Origin: Bradyrhizobium sp. | GTDB lineage: Bacteria; Pseudomonadota; Alphaproteobacteria; Rhizobiales; Xanthobacteraceae | DNA length: 64,000 nt | Reading direction: 5' to 3' | NCBI RefSeq assembly: GCF_016219575.1 | Contig: NZ_JACRMG010000023.1 | Location: 186,001-250,000, forward strand | Part shown: piece after piece, positions 9,080 through 17,302 of the stretch | How positions within the stretch are numbered: position 1 is the first letter of the stretch | Layout of the letters: each line of letters begins with the position of its first letter | Program-made: the position numbers and the translations under genes | Notes under the pieces: generated by a model | The model's input: only the letters and a program-made list of their open reading frames with translations | Told to the model about the DNA's origin: nothing | Databases searched by the model: none

Positions 9080-11062
9080 TCACCCCAAGCGTTTCAGGGC
9101 AGCGTTAACCGCAGCCTCGGCGGTAATGCCAAAGTGCCTGAAAAGGTCCTTTGCAGGGGCGCTGGCGCCGAAGCCGGTCATGCCAACAAACTCACCATCC
9201 GGGCCGATCACGGCATCCCAGCCCCAGCGCACGGCGGCTTCGATGGCGATCTTGACCGGGGCGTTGCCGATGATGGCCTTTTTCCGCTCGGCTGGCTGCG
9301 CCAGCAGCAATTCCAGCGAGGGCACCGAGACCACCCGCGCTGGGATGCCACGCTCGGCAAGTTGCTTCTGAGCCGCAACTGCAATTTCCACCTCGGAGCC
9401 GGAGGCGAACAGCGACACCTTGGCGTCACCCTGGGCAGCGACCAATTCGTAGGCGCCGTGGGCGCAGGGGTTGTCGTTCGGCGCCGTGGTCCGCAGCTGC
9501 GGCAAGTTCTGGCGGGTCAGCGCCAGCACGGTCGGGCCATCGGTGCGGTTCAGCGCCAGCTCCCAGCACTCCGCCACCTCGATGGCGTCGCAGGGCCGCA
9601 ACACCCGCATGTTCGGCATGGCGCGCAGCGCGGCGAGATGCTCGACCGGCTGGTGGGTCGGGCCGTCCTCGCCCAGGCCAATGGAATCGTGGGTCATCAC
9701 ATAGACCACGCCGGCGCCCATCAGCGCCGAAAGCCGCATGGCGCCGCGGGCATAGTCGGTGAACACCAGGAAGGTCGCGCCGTTCGGCGCGAAGCCGCCG
9801 TGCAGATGGATGCCGTTCATGGCCGCCGCCATGCCGTGCTCGCGGATGCCGTAATGGATGAAGCGGCCCTTCGGCGTCTTGTGCGAGAAGGCGACCGCCG
9901 ACTTGGCCTTGTTGTTGTTGGAGCCGGTGAGGTCGGCGGAGCCGGCGACGAATTCCGGCATGGCCTGCACGATCGCCTCGATGGCGGCTTCCGAGGATTT
10001 GCGGGTGGCCGCGACCAGCGGCTTTTCCAGCAGCGCCTTCTTGTGCGCGCGCATCGCCCTGGCGAGCGCCACCGGCCGCTCGTGGCGCATGCGGCGCTGG
10101 AATTCGTTCTGCTTGCGGTTCGACAGCGTGGCGAACGCTTCCTGCCATTCCTTGCGCGCCGCCGCGCCGCGGGCACCCGCCGCCCGCCAGGCCTTCAGCA
10201 CGTCGGCCGGTACCGAGAAGGCGTCCTGCGAAATGCCGAGCTTGTCCTTGGCGCCCTTCAGCTCGTCGGCGCCGAGCGCCTCGCCGTGCACCTTGGCGGT
10301 GCCCGCCTTGTTCGGCGCGCCATAGCCGATGGTGGTCTTGCAGGCGATCAGCGACGGCTTGCCGGATCTTTGCGCGCGCGCGATGGCGGCAGCGATGGCC
10401 TTGGGATCATGGCCGTCGATGCGCTCGGCGGCCCAGCCGGCCGACTTGAAGCGCTTCACCTGGTCGACGGAGTCGGCGATCGAGAGCGGTCCGTCGATGG
10501 AAATGCCGTTGTCGTCGAACAGCACGATCAGCCGGTTGAGCCGCCAGTGCCCGGCCATCGCGATCGCTTCCTGCGAGACGCCCTCCATCAGGTCGCCGTC
10601 GGAGGCCAGCACATAGGTGTAGTGGCTCACCACCTTCTTGGAAAACTCCGCCGCCAGCATCTTCTCCGCCAGCGCCATGCCGACCGCGGTCGCGATGCCC
10701 TGGCCGAGCGGGCCGGTGGTGGTTTCCACGCCCGGGGTGTGGAAGTTCTCCGGGTGCCCCGGCGTCTTCGAATCGAGCTGGCGGAAATTCCTGATCTGGT
10801 CGAGCGTCATCTCCGCATTGCCGGTCAGATACAGCAGCGCGTAGATCAGCATCGAGCCGTGGCCGGCAGACAGCACGAAGCGGTCGCGGTCCGGCCATTT
10901 CGGATCGGCCGCGTCGTATTTCAGGAACTGCGTGAACAGCACGGTGGCGATATCGGCGGCGCCCATCGGCAGGCCGGGATGTCCCGATTTCGCCTTCTCC
11001 ACGGCGTCCATTGCGAGCCCGCGGATCGCATTGGCCATACGGGTGTGGTCGACCTGCGTCAT
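9080..11062 (-). CDS. tkt: Transketolase
   Basis: 660 residues, full length. It moves two-carbon ketol units between sugar phosphates using thiamine diphosphate, for the pentose phosphate (and Calvin) pathways. Motifs are AKSGHPGLPMGAADIATVLF near the N-terminus, the ThDP loop ASDGDLMEGVSQEA followed by VLFDDN, then HDSIGLGEDGPTHQPVEH in the pyrimidine domain and a C-terminal TGFGASAPAKDLF. The ATG at 11062 gives MTQVDHTRMANAIRGLAMDA as in relatives; the open frame continues upstream but without family similarity. It is the first gene of the tkt-gap-pgk-fba cluster. Confidence 0.98.
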   Translation of the reverse strand: MTQVDHTRMANAIRGLAMDAVEKAKSGHPGLPMGAADIATVLFTQFLKYDAADPKWPDRDRFVLSAGHGSMLIYALLYLTGNAEMTLDQIRNFRQLDSKTPGHPENFHTPGVETTTGPLGQGIATAVGMALAEKMLAAEFSKKVVSHYTYVLASDGDLMEGVSQEAIAMAGHWRLNRLIVLFDDNGISIDGPLSIADSVDQVKRFKSAGWAAERIDGHDPKAIAAAIARAQRSGKPSLIACKTTIGYGAPNKAGTAKVHGEALGADELKGAKDKLGISQDAFSVPADVLKAWRAAGARGAAARKEWQEAFATLSNRKQNEFQRRMRHERPVALARAMRAHKKALLEKPLVAATRKSSEAAIEAIVQAMPEFVAGSADLTGSNNNKAKSAVAFSHKTPKGRFIHYGIREHGMAAAMNGIHLHGGFAPNGATFLVFTDYARGAMRLSALMGAGVVYVMTHDSIGLGEDGPTHQPVEHLAALRAMPNMRVLRPCDAIEVAECWELALNRTDGPTVLALTRQNLPQLRTTAPNDNPCAHGAYELVAAQGDAKVSLFASGSEVEIAVAAQKQLAERGIPARVVSVPSLELLLAQPAERKKAIIGNAPVKIAIEAAVRWGWDAVIGPDGEFVGMTGFGASAPAKDLFRHFGITAEAAVNAALKRLG

Positions 11063-11221
11063 GATGAAAATCCGCCTGAAATGAGATGCTTGTGGGTGAT
11101 ACGCAACGCTCGCGAACGCGCTGGTTGGGGGCCGGAAGGCCGGGGAGATCGGCCGCTGGATAGCACCTCGGTTCCCCGAGTCCAAGGCGAGGAAACGCGC
11201 TATTCGCCGGAAAAGTTGCTT

Positions 11222-11273
11222 ACGGCATGATCCGGAAAAAGTGGGGACCGGTTTTCCGACCAGATCATGCCCC
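11222..11273. repeat. Dispersed palindrome in the tkt upstream region
   Basis: GGCATGATCCGGAAAA ... ACCGGTTTTCCG ... AGATCATGCC is an imperfect palindrome that recurs widely in Bradyrhizobiales genomes. It lies in the 346-bp divergent region 11063-11408 between tkt and the DUF4164 gene. I see no gene in that region; promoters for both directions must lie here, but I cannot place confident -35/-10 boxes. Confidence 0.65.
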
Positions 11274-11408
11274 AGATCAATCGGTGCATAGCTTGGAAGT
11301 CTCGTTGCGCGGGCCGATTCGGCCACGTAAAGTTCTTCGTCTAAGCGCTTGCCCAACCGTAGTTTTACCGGAGTGGCGGGCCGATCAAAATGTGCGTGTA
11401 GTCTTGGG

Positions 11409-11729
11409 ATGAACGAGCGCCCCGCCAACGGTTCCGGCATGGCCGACACCTCTGCCTTCGATCTGGAGGCCGCCACACGGCGGCTGATGGCGGCGCTCGA
11501 AGCGCTGGAGAGCGCAGTCGAGCGTCGCCGCGATTCCGACCGCGACGAGAACGAGCTGGCCAGCCGCATCCAGGCGCTCGGCGTCGACCGCTCGCGGCTG
11601 GCGCAGGAGCTCGACAATTCGCTGGTGAAAACGCGCAAGCTCGAGCGCACCAACCGTGAAATCGCCGAACGGCTGGACGCGGCGATCGGTACCATCCGCA
11701 CCGTGCTCGAAGGCGGAGACGAGGCATGA
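11409..11729 (+). CDS. DUF4164-type coiled-coil protein
   Basis: 106 residues, almost entirely charged coiled coil (EAATRRLMAALEALESAVERRRD, ELASRIQALGVDRSRLAQELD). It resembles the DUF4164 family that precedes zapA in many alphaproteobacteria. Its function is unknown, but the fixed pairing with zapA suggests a part in division. The start could be the ATG at 11409 or at 11439 (MADTSAFD). Its end overlaps the zapA start by 4 bases (ATGA), implying translational coupling. Confidence 0.8.
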   Translation: MNERPANGSGMADTSAFDLEAATRRLMAALEALESAVERRRDSDRDENELASRIQALGVDRSRLAQELDNSLVKTRKLERTNREIAERLDAAIGTIRTVLEGGDEA

Positions 11730-12109
11730 GCCACATCAACGTCACCATCAATGGCCGGCAATACCGCATGGCCTGCGAGGAGGGGCAGGAGGTGCGCCTG
11801 CTCAAGCTCGCCGAGAGCCTGGAAACGCGGGTCACCGAGCTGCGCGGCAAATTCGGCGAGATCGGCGATGCGCGCCTCACCGTGATGGCCGCGCTCACCG
11901 TCTGCGACGAGCTGCTCGACGTCACCGCGCGCCTGCACGCGATGGAGCAGGAGCTCGAAAGCGCCCGCAGCCTGCGCGCCGCCGCCGTCGACCGCGCGCG
12001 GACGACGCAGACGGCGGTGGCCAATGCGCTCAATGCCGCAGCCGACCGCATCGAGAAGACCACGCAGGTGCTCAACCGCACCATCGGCGGCGGGATCGCG
12101 ATCGGGTGA
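11726..12109 (+). CDS. zapA: Cell division protein ZapA
   Basis: 127 residues. ZapA binds FtsZ filaments and promotes Z-ring assembly. The N-terminal domain (HINVTINGRQYRMACEEGQEVRLLKLAESLE) matches ZapA, followed by ALTVCDELLDV and a long C-terminal coiled coil that forms the tetramer. It is coupled to the upstream DUF4164 gene. In relatives zapA is followed by 6S RNA and fau; here a vapBC module lies between. Confidence 0.92.
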   Translation: MSHINVTINGRQYRMACEEGQEVRLLKLAESLETRVTELRGKFGEIGDARLTVMAALTVCDELLDVTARLHAMEQELESARSLRAAAVDRARTTQTAVANALNAAADRIEKTTQVLNRTIGGGIAIG

Positions 12110-12307
12110 GGCTTTATCTCAACCGCTAGCCAACATCATTCGCTGGGACCGTTCGCGAAAGCCGATCGGATCGCGCTCATAATCTCCAGACCGAAACGTC
12201 ACATGGCACTGTCTGACCAAGTCTACCAGGCGGGACCAAGCACCTTGCTTGGGCGAAGGGCGATCTGCTGCGGACGATCCCTGAATTGATGTTGCATTGG
12301 CACTTTG

Positions 12308-12339
12308 AGTGTGTATAAAATGGTTAATCCATACACACT
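12308..12339. promoter_or_regulatory. Inverted repeat upstream of vapB, probable VapB(C) operator
   Basis: AGTGTGTAT (12308-12316) and ATACACACT (12331-12339) are perfect 9-base inverted arms separated by 14 bases, ending 19 bases before the vapB ATG. Antitoxins of this type usually repress their own operon by binding such palindromes. The assignment is inferred from position and symmetry. Confidence 0.6.
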
Positions 12340-12358
12340 GCTCGAACGAGCCAGCCGC

Positions 12359-12568
12359 ATGCGAACCAACATCGAAATCGATGATGAGTTGTTGTCCCAG
12401 GCGATGACGGCGACCGGTTTGGCGACCAAGCGCGCCACGGTTGAAGAGGGTTTGCGGCTGCTCGTCCGGCTGCGCAAGCAGACAAAGGCGCTGGCGGAAC
12501 TCGAGGGATTGGGTTGGGAGGGCGATCTCGGGGCGATGCGTCAGGGCCGCCCGCAACGCCGGCCGTGA
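12359..12568 (+). CDS. vapB: Type II antitoxin, VapB family
   Basis: 69 residues. The N-terminal segment MRTNIEIDDELLSQAMTATG is the ribbon-helix-helix start of VapB-like antitoxins that neutralise PIN-domain RNases, followed by KRATVEEGLRLLVRLRKQ and a tail ending near GLGWEGDLGAMR, the usual toxin-binding part. An in-frame ATG 54 bases upstream lies inside the operator palindrome and is unlikely to be the start. It overlaps vapC by 4 bases (GTGA). Confidence 0.88.
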   Translation: MRTNIEIDDELLSQAMTATGLATKRATVEEGLRLLVRLRKQTKALAELEGLGWEGDLGAMRQGRPQRRP

Positions 12569-12954
12569 TTCTCGTCGATAGCTCCGTCTGGATCGCGCAT
12601 TTGCGCGGGCAGCGCACTTTGGCGACCCGCAAACTGGAAGAAGCCGTTGCACGGGAACCGCTTCTGGTTGGCGATCTGATGCTGCTCGAAATCCTTCAGG
12701 GCGCTCGGGACGACGCCCATGCCACGCGCATCGAACGCGCGTTGCGCCAGTACGCGATCGTGCCCCTGCTGGATGCCCATCTAGCCCCCCGTGCCGCCAG
12801 AAATTACCGCAAGCTGAGAGAGCTGGGCATCACGATCCGGAAAACAGCCGACATCATCATCGGCACCTTTTGCATCGAACATCGCCACGCGTTGCTGCAC
12901 GACGATCGTGATTTTGCACCTATGGAAGAGCATCTTGGTCTCAAGGTCGTCTAA
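12565..12954 (+). CDS. vapC: PIN-domain toxin, VapC family
   Basis: 129 residues. This is a PIN-domain endoribonuclease toxin, expected to cut tRNA or rRNA when free of VapB. Acidic active-site residues are visible: ILVDSSVWI (first Asp), LMLLEILQG (Glu), KTADIIIGTFC (Asp) and LLHDDRDFAPM (last Asp). The start is a GTG overlapping the vapB stop. The module sits between zapA and 6S RNA and breaks a neighbourhood usually kept together. Confidence 0.9.
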   Translation: MILVDSSVWIAHLRGQRTLATRKLEEAVAREPLLVGDLMLLEILQGARDDAHATRIERALRQYAIVPLLDAHLAPRAARNYRKLRELGITIRKTADIIIGTFCIEHRHALLHDDRDFAPMEEHLGLKVV

Positions 12955-13224
12955 GCCGCCGCCTCCAGCTTCTCGTCGTTCCGAGTAAACGGCGAGCAGA
13001 TAACCCTGGTCGGAAGTGCGGCGCTGATAGACCTGCTGACCATTTGGCTTCGTGAAACACTGTCTGAGCAGCCGGTAGCCCCAGAGGGCTTCGTCGCTTC
13101 CGGCGCTCTGGCGCTTGCTCCGGCGTAAAACCGGCTTGCCGCCGCTTGCTACACAGCCGCGACCCCTTACCGCTGGCGATTCCCCCGCTTCATAGCTACA
13201 TTACCCCCGCGAAGCTGCGTTGCG
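12955..13224. other. Intergenic stretch without a recognised gene
   Basis: About 270 bp between vapC and 6S RNA. A minus-strand frame stays open for several dozen codons (includes YQRRTSDQGYLLAVYSERRE), but it lacks a convincing start or family match and may be a decayed fragment. The 6S RNA promoter should lie toward the right end. Confidence 0.4.
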
Positions 13225-13395
13225 CGTCAGGAGCCATATATCCCCGGGGCCTTATCGATCCTTTAGGGAACTGTCCCTGGCCGGGCCCGTGGGCTCGGAC
13301 ATATGGTGCCCACCTACTTTCGTAGGGAACTCCGGGATCGAGCGCTTCAACGGCATCTGCGGCTTCGCACTTTTACTTTGGCCGTTTGCAAATTG
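13225..13395 (+). ncRNA. ssrS: 6S RNA (SsrS), approximate ends
   Basis: The stretch just before fau has the features of alphaproteobacterial 6S RNA, which binds the housekeeping RNA polymerase holoenzyme by mimicking an open promoter. A closing stem is formed by CGATCC (near 13256) and GGATCG (near 13335). Conserved blocks lie between: CTTTAGGGAACTGTCCCTGG, GGGCCCGTGGGCTCGGACAT, and GGTGCCCACCTACTTTCG followed by GTAGGGAACTCC. Location upstream of fau (ygfA) is the classic ssrS position. The exact 5' and 3' ends are estimates. Confidence 0.75.
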
Positions 13396-13407
13396 GCCGT
13401 TTGCACC

Positions 13408-14001
13408 ATGGACGCAGCACCTTCCAAGGCTGAACCTTCCAAGGCCGACCTGCGTGCCGCTGCGCTGGCGGCCCGCGATGCGTTGGGGGACAAGAAGCGC
13501 GAGGCGGCGGCGAACAAGATCGCCAAACGTGGCCTGCCCTTTGAGATCGCCCCGGGTGCCGTGGTGTCCGGCTATTCGCCGATCCGCAACGAGCTCGATC
13601 CGGCGCCACTGATGCTGAAACTCGCTCTGGCCGGCGCCCGGCTGGCGCTGCCGGTGGTGAATGCACGCGGCAAGTCGCTGACGTTCCGCGCCTGGTCGCC
13701 CAGCGATCGCCTGGTGCTGGGATCGCTCGGCATTCCCGAGCCGTCGCCGGCCGCCGCCGAGCTGATCCCCGACATCATGCTGGTGCCGCTGGCGGCTTTC
13801 GACCGCGCCGGCCACCGCATCGGCTATGGCGCGGGCCATTACGACCACACCTTCGCGCATTTGCGCAAATCGCATCACGTGACCAGCGTCGGGCTCGCCT
13901 TTTCGGTGCAGGAAATCCCCTCCATCCCCGCCCTGTCGCACGACGTGGCGCTGGATTTTGTGCTAACGGAAAAAGACGTGTTCGATTTCCGGAGCAAATA
14001 G
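13408..14001 (+). CDS. fau: 5-formyltetrahydrofolate cyclo-ligase
   Basis: 197 residues. It converts 5-formyl-THF to 5,10-methenyl-THF using ATP. The signature near the C-terminus is RIGYGAGHYDHTFAHLR (GxGxGxYD), with SGYSPIRNELDPAPLM and LALPVVNARGKSLTFRAW earlier. ATG 13408 starts MDAAPSKAEPSKADLRAAAL; the open frame upstream runs through the 6S RNA and is not coding. It lies directly downstream of 6S RNA and 2 bp upstream of the phosphoesterase gene. Confidence 0.93.
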   Translation: MDAAPSKAEPSKADLRAAALAARDALGDKKREAAANKIAKRGLPFEIAPGAVVSGYSPIRNELDPAPLMLKLALAGARLALPVVNARGKSLTFRAWSPSDRLVLGSLGIPEPSPAAAELIPDIMLVPLAAFDRAGHRIGYGAGHYDHTFAHLRKSHHVTSVGLAFSVQEIPSIPALSHDVALDFVLTEKDVFDFRSK

Positions 14002-14003
14002 GT

Positions 14004-14828
14004 TTGCGTATCCTCTTCATCGGCGATGTCGTCGGCCGCACCGGCCGCACCGCCGTCATCGACTATCTCCCCGGCATGATCAGGGACTGGTCGCTCGATC
14101 TTGTCATCGTCAACGGCGAGAATTCGGCGGGCGGCTTTGGCATCACCGAAGCCATCTATCAGGAATTGCTCGATGCCGGCGCCGATGCCGTCACGCTCGG
14201 CAATCACGCCTGGGACCAGCGCGAGGCGCTGGTCTTCATCGAGCGCGCGCCGCGGCTGATCCGCCCGGTCAACATGCCGCCCGGCACGCCCGGCCGGGGC
14301 GCCGCCCTGATTGACACGAGGCGCGGCAAGCGCGCGCTCGTCGTCAACGCCATCGGGCGCGTCTTCATGACGCCGTTCGACGATCCCTTCGCCGCACTGT
14401 CGCGCGAGCTCGCCGCCTGTCCGCTGCGCGAGGCGGCCGATGCCATCGTGGTCGATTTCCACGGCGAGGCGACATCCGAGAAGCAGGGCATCGGCTTTTT
14501 TTGCGACGGCCGAGCCAGCCTCGTCGTCGGCACCCACACCCATGTGCCGACCGCCGACCACCAGATCCTGCCCGGCGGCACCGGCTATATGAGCGATGCC
14601 GGCATGACCGGCGACTACGATTCGGTCATCGGCATGCAGAAGGAAGAACCGCTGCGCCGCTTCACCACCGGCATCCCTTCGGCGCGATTCGAACCGGCCG
14701 CGGGCGAAGCGACGCTGTCGGCCGTGGCGGTGGAGACGGACGATGCGACCGGCCTTGCGACGAAGATCGCGCCGGTGCGCAAGGGCGGGCGGCTGGCGCC
14801 AGCGATGCCGGAGTTCTGGAACGGTTAG
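14004..14828 (+). CDS. YmdB-type metallophosphoesterase (TIGR00282 family)
   Basis: 274 residues, matching the YmdB family of cyclic-nucleotide phosphodiesterases (2',3'- or 3',5'-cNMP). Metal-ligand motifs are MRILFIGDVVGRTGR, VNGENSAGGFGI, TLGNHAWDQ and VVGTHTHVPTADHQILPGGTGYMSDAGMTG. The start codon is TTG at 14004, two bases after the fau stop; a downstream ATG would remove the GDVVGR metal motif, so TTG is well supported. It is probably cotranscribed with fau. Confidence 0.9.
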   Translation: MRILFIGDVVGRTGRTAVIDYLPGMIRDWSLDLVIVNGENSAGGFGITEAIYQELLDAGADAVTLGNHAWDQREALVFIERAPRLIRPVNMPPGTPGRGAALIDTRRGKRALVVNAIGRVFMTPFDDPFAALSRELAACPLREAADAIVVDFHGEATSEKQGIGFFCDGRASLVVGTHTHVPTADHQILPGGTGYMSDAGMTGDYDSVIGMQKEEPLRRFTTGIPSARFEPAAGEATLSAVAVETDDATGLATKIAPVRKGGRLAPAMPEFWNG

Positions 14829-14855
14829 CGGACTGCATGGCCGCGCGGATGTCTC

Positions 14856-16064
14856 ATGGCTGCGAATGCTGAAAGCCCCCGGCCTGGTGGATTGCGCGAG
14901 GTGCCCCCGGCCGTCTGGGCGCTGGGCTTGGTCTCGCTGCTGATGGACGTCTCTTCGGAGATCATTCACGCCCTGCTGCCGGTCTATCTCGTTACCGCGA
15001 TGGGCGCCTCCATGGCGACGGTCGGACTGATCGAGGGGATCGCCGAGGCGACCGCCTCGATCACCAAGGTGTTTTCAGGCGCGTTGTCCGACTGGATGGG
15101 CAAGCGCAAATGGCTGGCCGTCATTGGCTATGGCCTGGCGGCCTGCACCAAGCCGGTGTTTCCGCTTGCTTCCTCGGTCGGATGGCTGGTGGCCGCGCGC
15201 TTTGTCGACCGTGTCGGCAAGGGCATTCGCGGCGCGCCCCGTGATGCGCTGATCGCGGATATCGCGCCGCCGCATTTGCGCGGCGCGAGTTTCGGGCTGC
15301 GTCAGTCGCTCGATACCGTGGGTGCCTTCGTCGGGCCGGCGCTTGCCATGGCCCTGATGTGGCTCACGGTGGACAATTTTCGCGCCGTGTTCTGGGTGGC
15401 GGCGGTCCCGGCGTTTCTGTCCGTGGCGCTGCTGGTTTTCGCCGTGGCCGAACCCGCGCGCACCGCGCCGGGTGATTCGAGATGGCCGCTCAGCCTTGCG
15501 GAGCTGAAGCGGCTGGGTCCGGCTTACTGGCAGATTGTTGCCATCGGCGTTGTGTTCTCGCTGGCGCGCTTCAGCGAAGCTTTCCTGATCCTGCGGGCGC
15601 AGGCGGTTGGTCTCGCCACCATGCTGGTGCCGCTGGTGCTGGTCCTGATGAACGTGGCCTATGCGCTGTCGGCCTATCCCGCCGGCGCGCTCTCGGACCG
15701 CACCAGCCGAGTCTCCGTGCTCAAGGCCGGCTTTGCATTGCTGGTCGCGGCGGATCTCGTGCTTGCGTTCACGGCGGGCCTCGAAGGCATCGTCGCCGGC
15801 GTGGCGTTGTGGGGATTGCACATGGGCCTCACGCAAGGCCTTCTGGCGGCCCTGGTCGCCGATACCGCTCCGGCCGAACTGCGCGGCACCGCCTACGGCA
15901 TGTTCAACCTGCTGACCGGGCTCGCGCTGCTGGCGGCAAGCGTGCTTGCGGGTGAGTTGTGGGATCGCATCGGATCGCAGGGCACCTTTCTCGCAGGGGC
16001 CGCCTTCACGGTGATTGCGCTGATTGTACTTGCGGCCACAAAGCCGGCCGCGCGCGGGACCTGA
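14856..16064 (+). CDS. Major facilitator superfamily transporter
   Basis: 402 residues with about 12 hydrophobic segments. MFS hallmarks are LSDWMGKRKW in the loop after TM2, RFVDRVGKGIRGAPRDALIAD in the TM4-5 region, and ALSDRTSRVSVL at the equivalent loop in the second half. The GxxDRxGKGIRxAPRDALIAD pattern belongs to a widespread bacterial MFS subgroup of unknown substrate. It is probably a proton-driven exporter. It starts 27 bp after the phosphoesterase gene on the same strand. Confidence 0.9.
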   Translation: MAANAESPRPGGLREVPPAVWALGLVSLLMDVSSEIIHALLPVYLVTAMGASMATVGLIEGIAEATASITKVFSGALSDWMGKRKWLAVIGYGLAACTKPVFPLASSVGWLVAARFVDRVGKGIRGAPRDALIADIAPPHLRGASFGLRQSLDTVGAFVGPALAMALMWLTVDNFRAVFWVAAVPAFLSVALLVFAVAEPARTAPGDSRWPLSLAELKRLGPAYWQIVAIGVVFSLARFSEAFLILRAQAVGLATMLVPLVLVLMNVAYALSAYPAGALSDRTSRVSVLKAGFALLVAADLVLAFTAGLEGIVAGVALWGLHMGLTQGLLAALVADTAPAELRGTAYGMFNLLTGLALLAASVLAGELWDRIGSQGTFLAGAAFTVIALIVLAATKPAARGT

Positions 16065-16084
16065 CGCGTCCCTCGCGACAGCAC

Positions 16085-17185
16085 TCAGGCGTCCGCCAGA
16101 TATCGGCTGACCGCGTCCTCGTTCCACTCCAGCCCGATGCCGGGTGCGTCGGGAATATGGAATAGCCCGTCGCGAATTTCGTACGGCTTCTGCAATATCG
16201 GATCGGCCCAATCCTGCCATTCCAGCCAGTGCGCGGTTTCGGTCACGCGCATCACATGGGCTGCGACTTCGGGATAAAGATGCGTCGACATCGGCGTCCC
16301 CCACGCACCGGCAATCGCGGCGGCGCGCAGCCAGCCGGTCACGCCGCCGATGCGCATGAAGTCCGGCATGACGAGGTTACAAGCCTTTGCCTGCAGCGCC
16401 GCGTGCAGGGCGCGCGGGCCATAAAAGTTCTCGCCGATCTGAATCGCCGTATCGATCTCGGCGGTGAGCTGCGCGTAGCCGTCCAGATTGTCGTAGACGA
16501 TCGGCTCCTCGATCCAGGCGAGTCCCTGATCGTCCAGCATGTGACAGCGCTGCAGCGCTTCACTCAGATTCAAGCCCTGGTTGAAGTCGGCCATCAGTTC
16601 GACGCCATCGCCGACGGTCGAGCGGACGGCCTCGATGGCGGCGATGTCGTCGCGCGGCCGGTCGCGACCGAGCCTGATCTTCAACGCGGCAAAGCCGCCT
16701 TCGTCGCGAAGCGCGATGGCGTCGGAGGCAAGCTGCTCCGGCGGCTGCAGCCACAGGCCGTTGCTGTTGTAGGCCTTTACCGGTCCGACGGTGCTGCCGA
16801 GCAGGACGCACAACGGCATCCCGGCGGCTTTCGCGAGCGCATCCCACGCCGCCATGTCCAGTCCGGAAACGGCAATCATGGATTGGCCTTCGTAGCCTAC
16901 GAAATGCAGCGACTTGCGCGCCAGCTCGTACAATTCGGCCGGTGCGACCCGGCGGCCCCGGAGCATCTCGCCGAAATCGTGCAAGGCGGGTACCAGGTAG
17001 CGCATCGTCTTGACGGTGTAGGGCTCGAGATAGCTGCGCCCGACGATGCCTTCCTCGGTGACGAGGTCGATCAGGATCAGTGGCCAGTCCGTGATGGTGG
17101 CGATCCTTGCCACGACCGGCCGCTTCAGCTTGAGCACGATGGGCCGGGCCTTGATTGACCTGAAGGTGAGCGAGGCCGGTCGCAT
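16085..17185 (-). CDS. Enolase-superfamily enzyme, mandelate racemase-like
   Basis: 366 residues. The sequence tracks Pseudomonas mandelate racemase along its length: ALKIRLGRD (KxR in place of KxK), ELMADFNQGL (metal Asp), WIEEPI (metal Glu), IQIGENFYGP (metal Glu), MPDFMRIGGVTGWLRAAAIA, MSTHLYPEVAAHVM (catalytic His) and TAHWLEWQDWADPIL. It should abstract a proton next to a carboxylate. The second catalytic Lys of mandelate racemase is Arg here, so racemase activity is uncertain and a dehydratase or another substrate is possible. It is divergent from a TetR gene. Confidence 0.88.
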   Translation of the reverse strand: MRPASLTFRSIKARPIVLKLKRPVVARIATITDWPLILIDLVTEEGIVGRSYLEPYTVKTMRYLVPALHDFGEMLRGRRVAPAELYELARKSLHFVGYEGQSMIAVSGLDMAAWDALAKAAGMPLCVLLGSTVGPVKAYNSNGLWLQPPEQLASDAIALRDEGGFAALKIRLGRDRPRDDIAAIEAVRSTVGDGVELMADFNQGLNLSEALQRCHMLDDQGLAWIEEPIVYDNLDGYAQLTAEIDTAIQIGENFYGPRALHAALQAKACNLVMPDFMRIGGVTGWLRAAAIAGAWGTPMSTHLYPEVAAHVMRVTETAHWLEWQDWADPILQKPYEIRDGLFHIPDAPGIGLEWNEDAVSRYLADA

Positions 17186-17302
17186 GACGAGGCACCTCCT
17201 GCTGGACGGAAAAATTGCCGGGCGCAATATCGCGTTCAGTCTTGCAAGCGGCCGATAAACTGTAAATGTACTCACCGGTATACTTATAGATCGGAGGCCG
17301 GG
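17186..17302. promoter_or_regulatory. Divergent promoter region of the racemase-like and TetR genes
   Basis: This 117-bp space must hold both promoters. The AT-richer segment TGTACTCACCGGTATACTTA (about 17266-17285) lies just upstream of the TetR start and has partial dyad symmetry around CCGG. It is a plausible TetR-family operator, but the symmetry is imperfect. Confidence 0.4.

Noticed and set aside
8954..11230. 758-codon open frame on the plus strand opposite transketolase
   Set aside because: It is antisense to a full-length, motif-complete tkt gene; long antisense frames are expected at this GC bias. Its composition (Gly/Arg/His/Val rich) matches no family.
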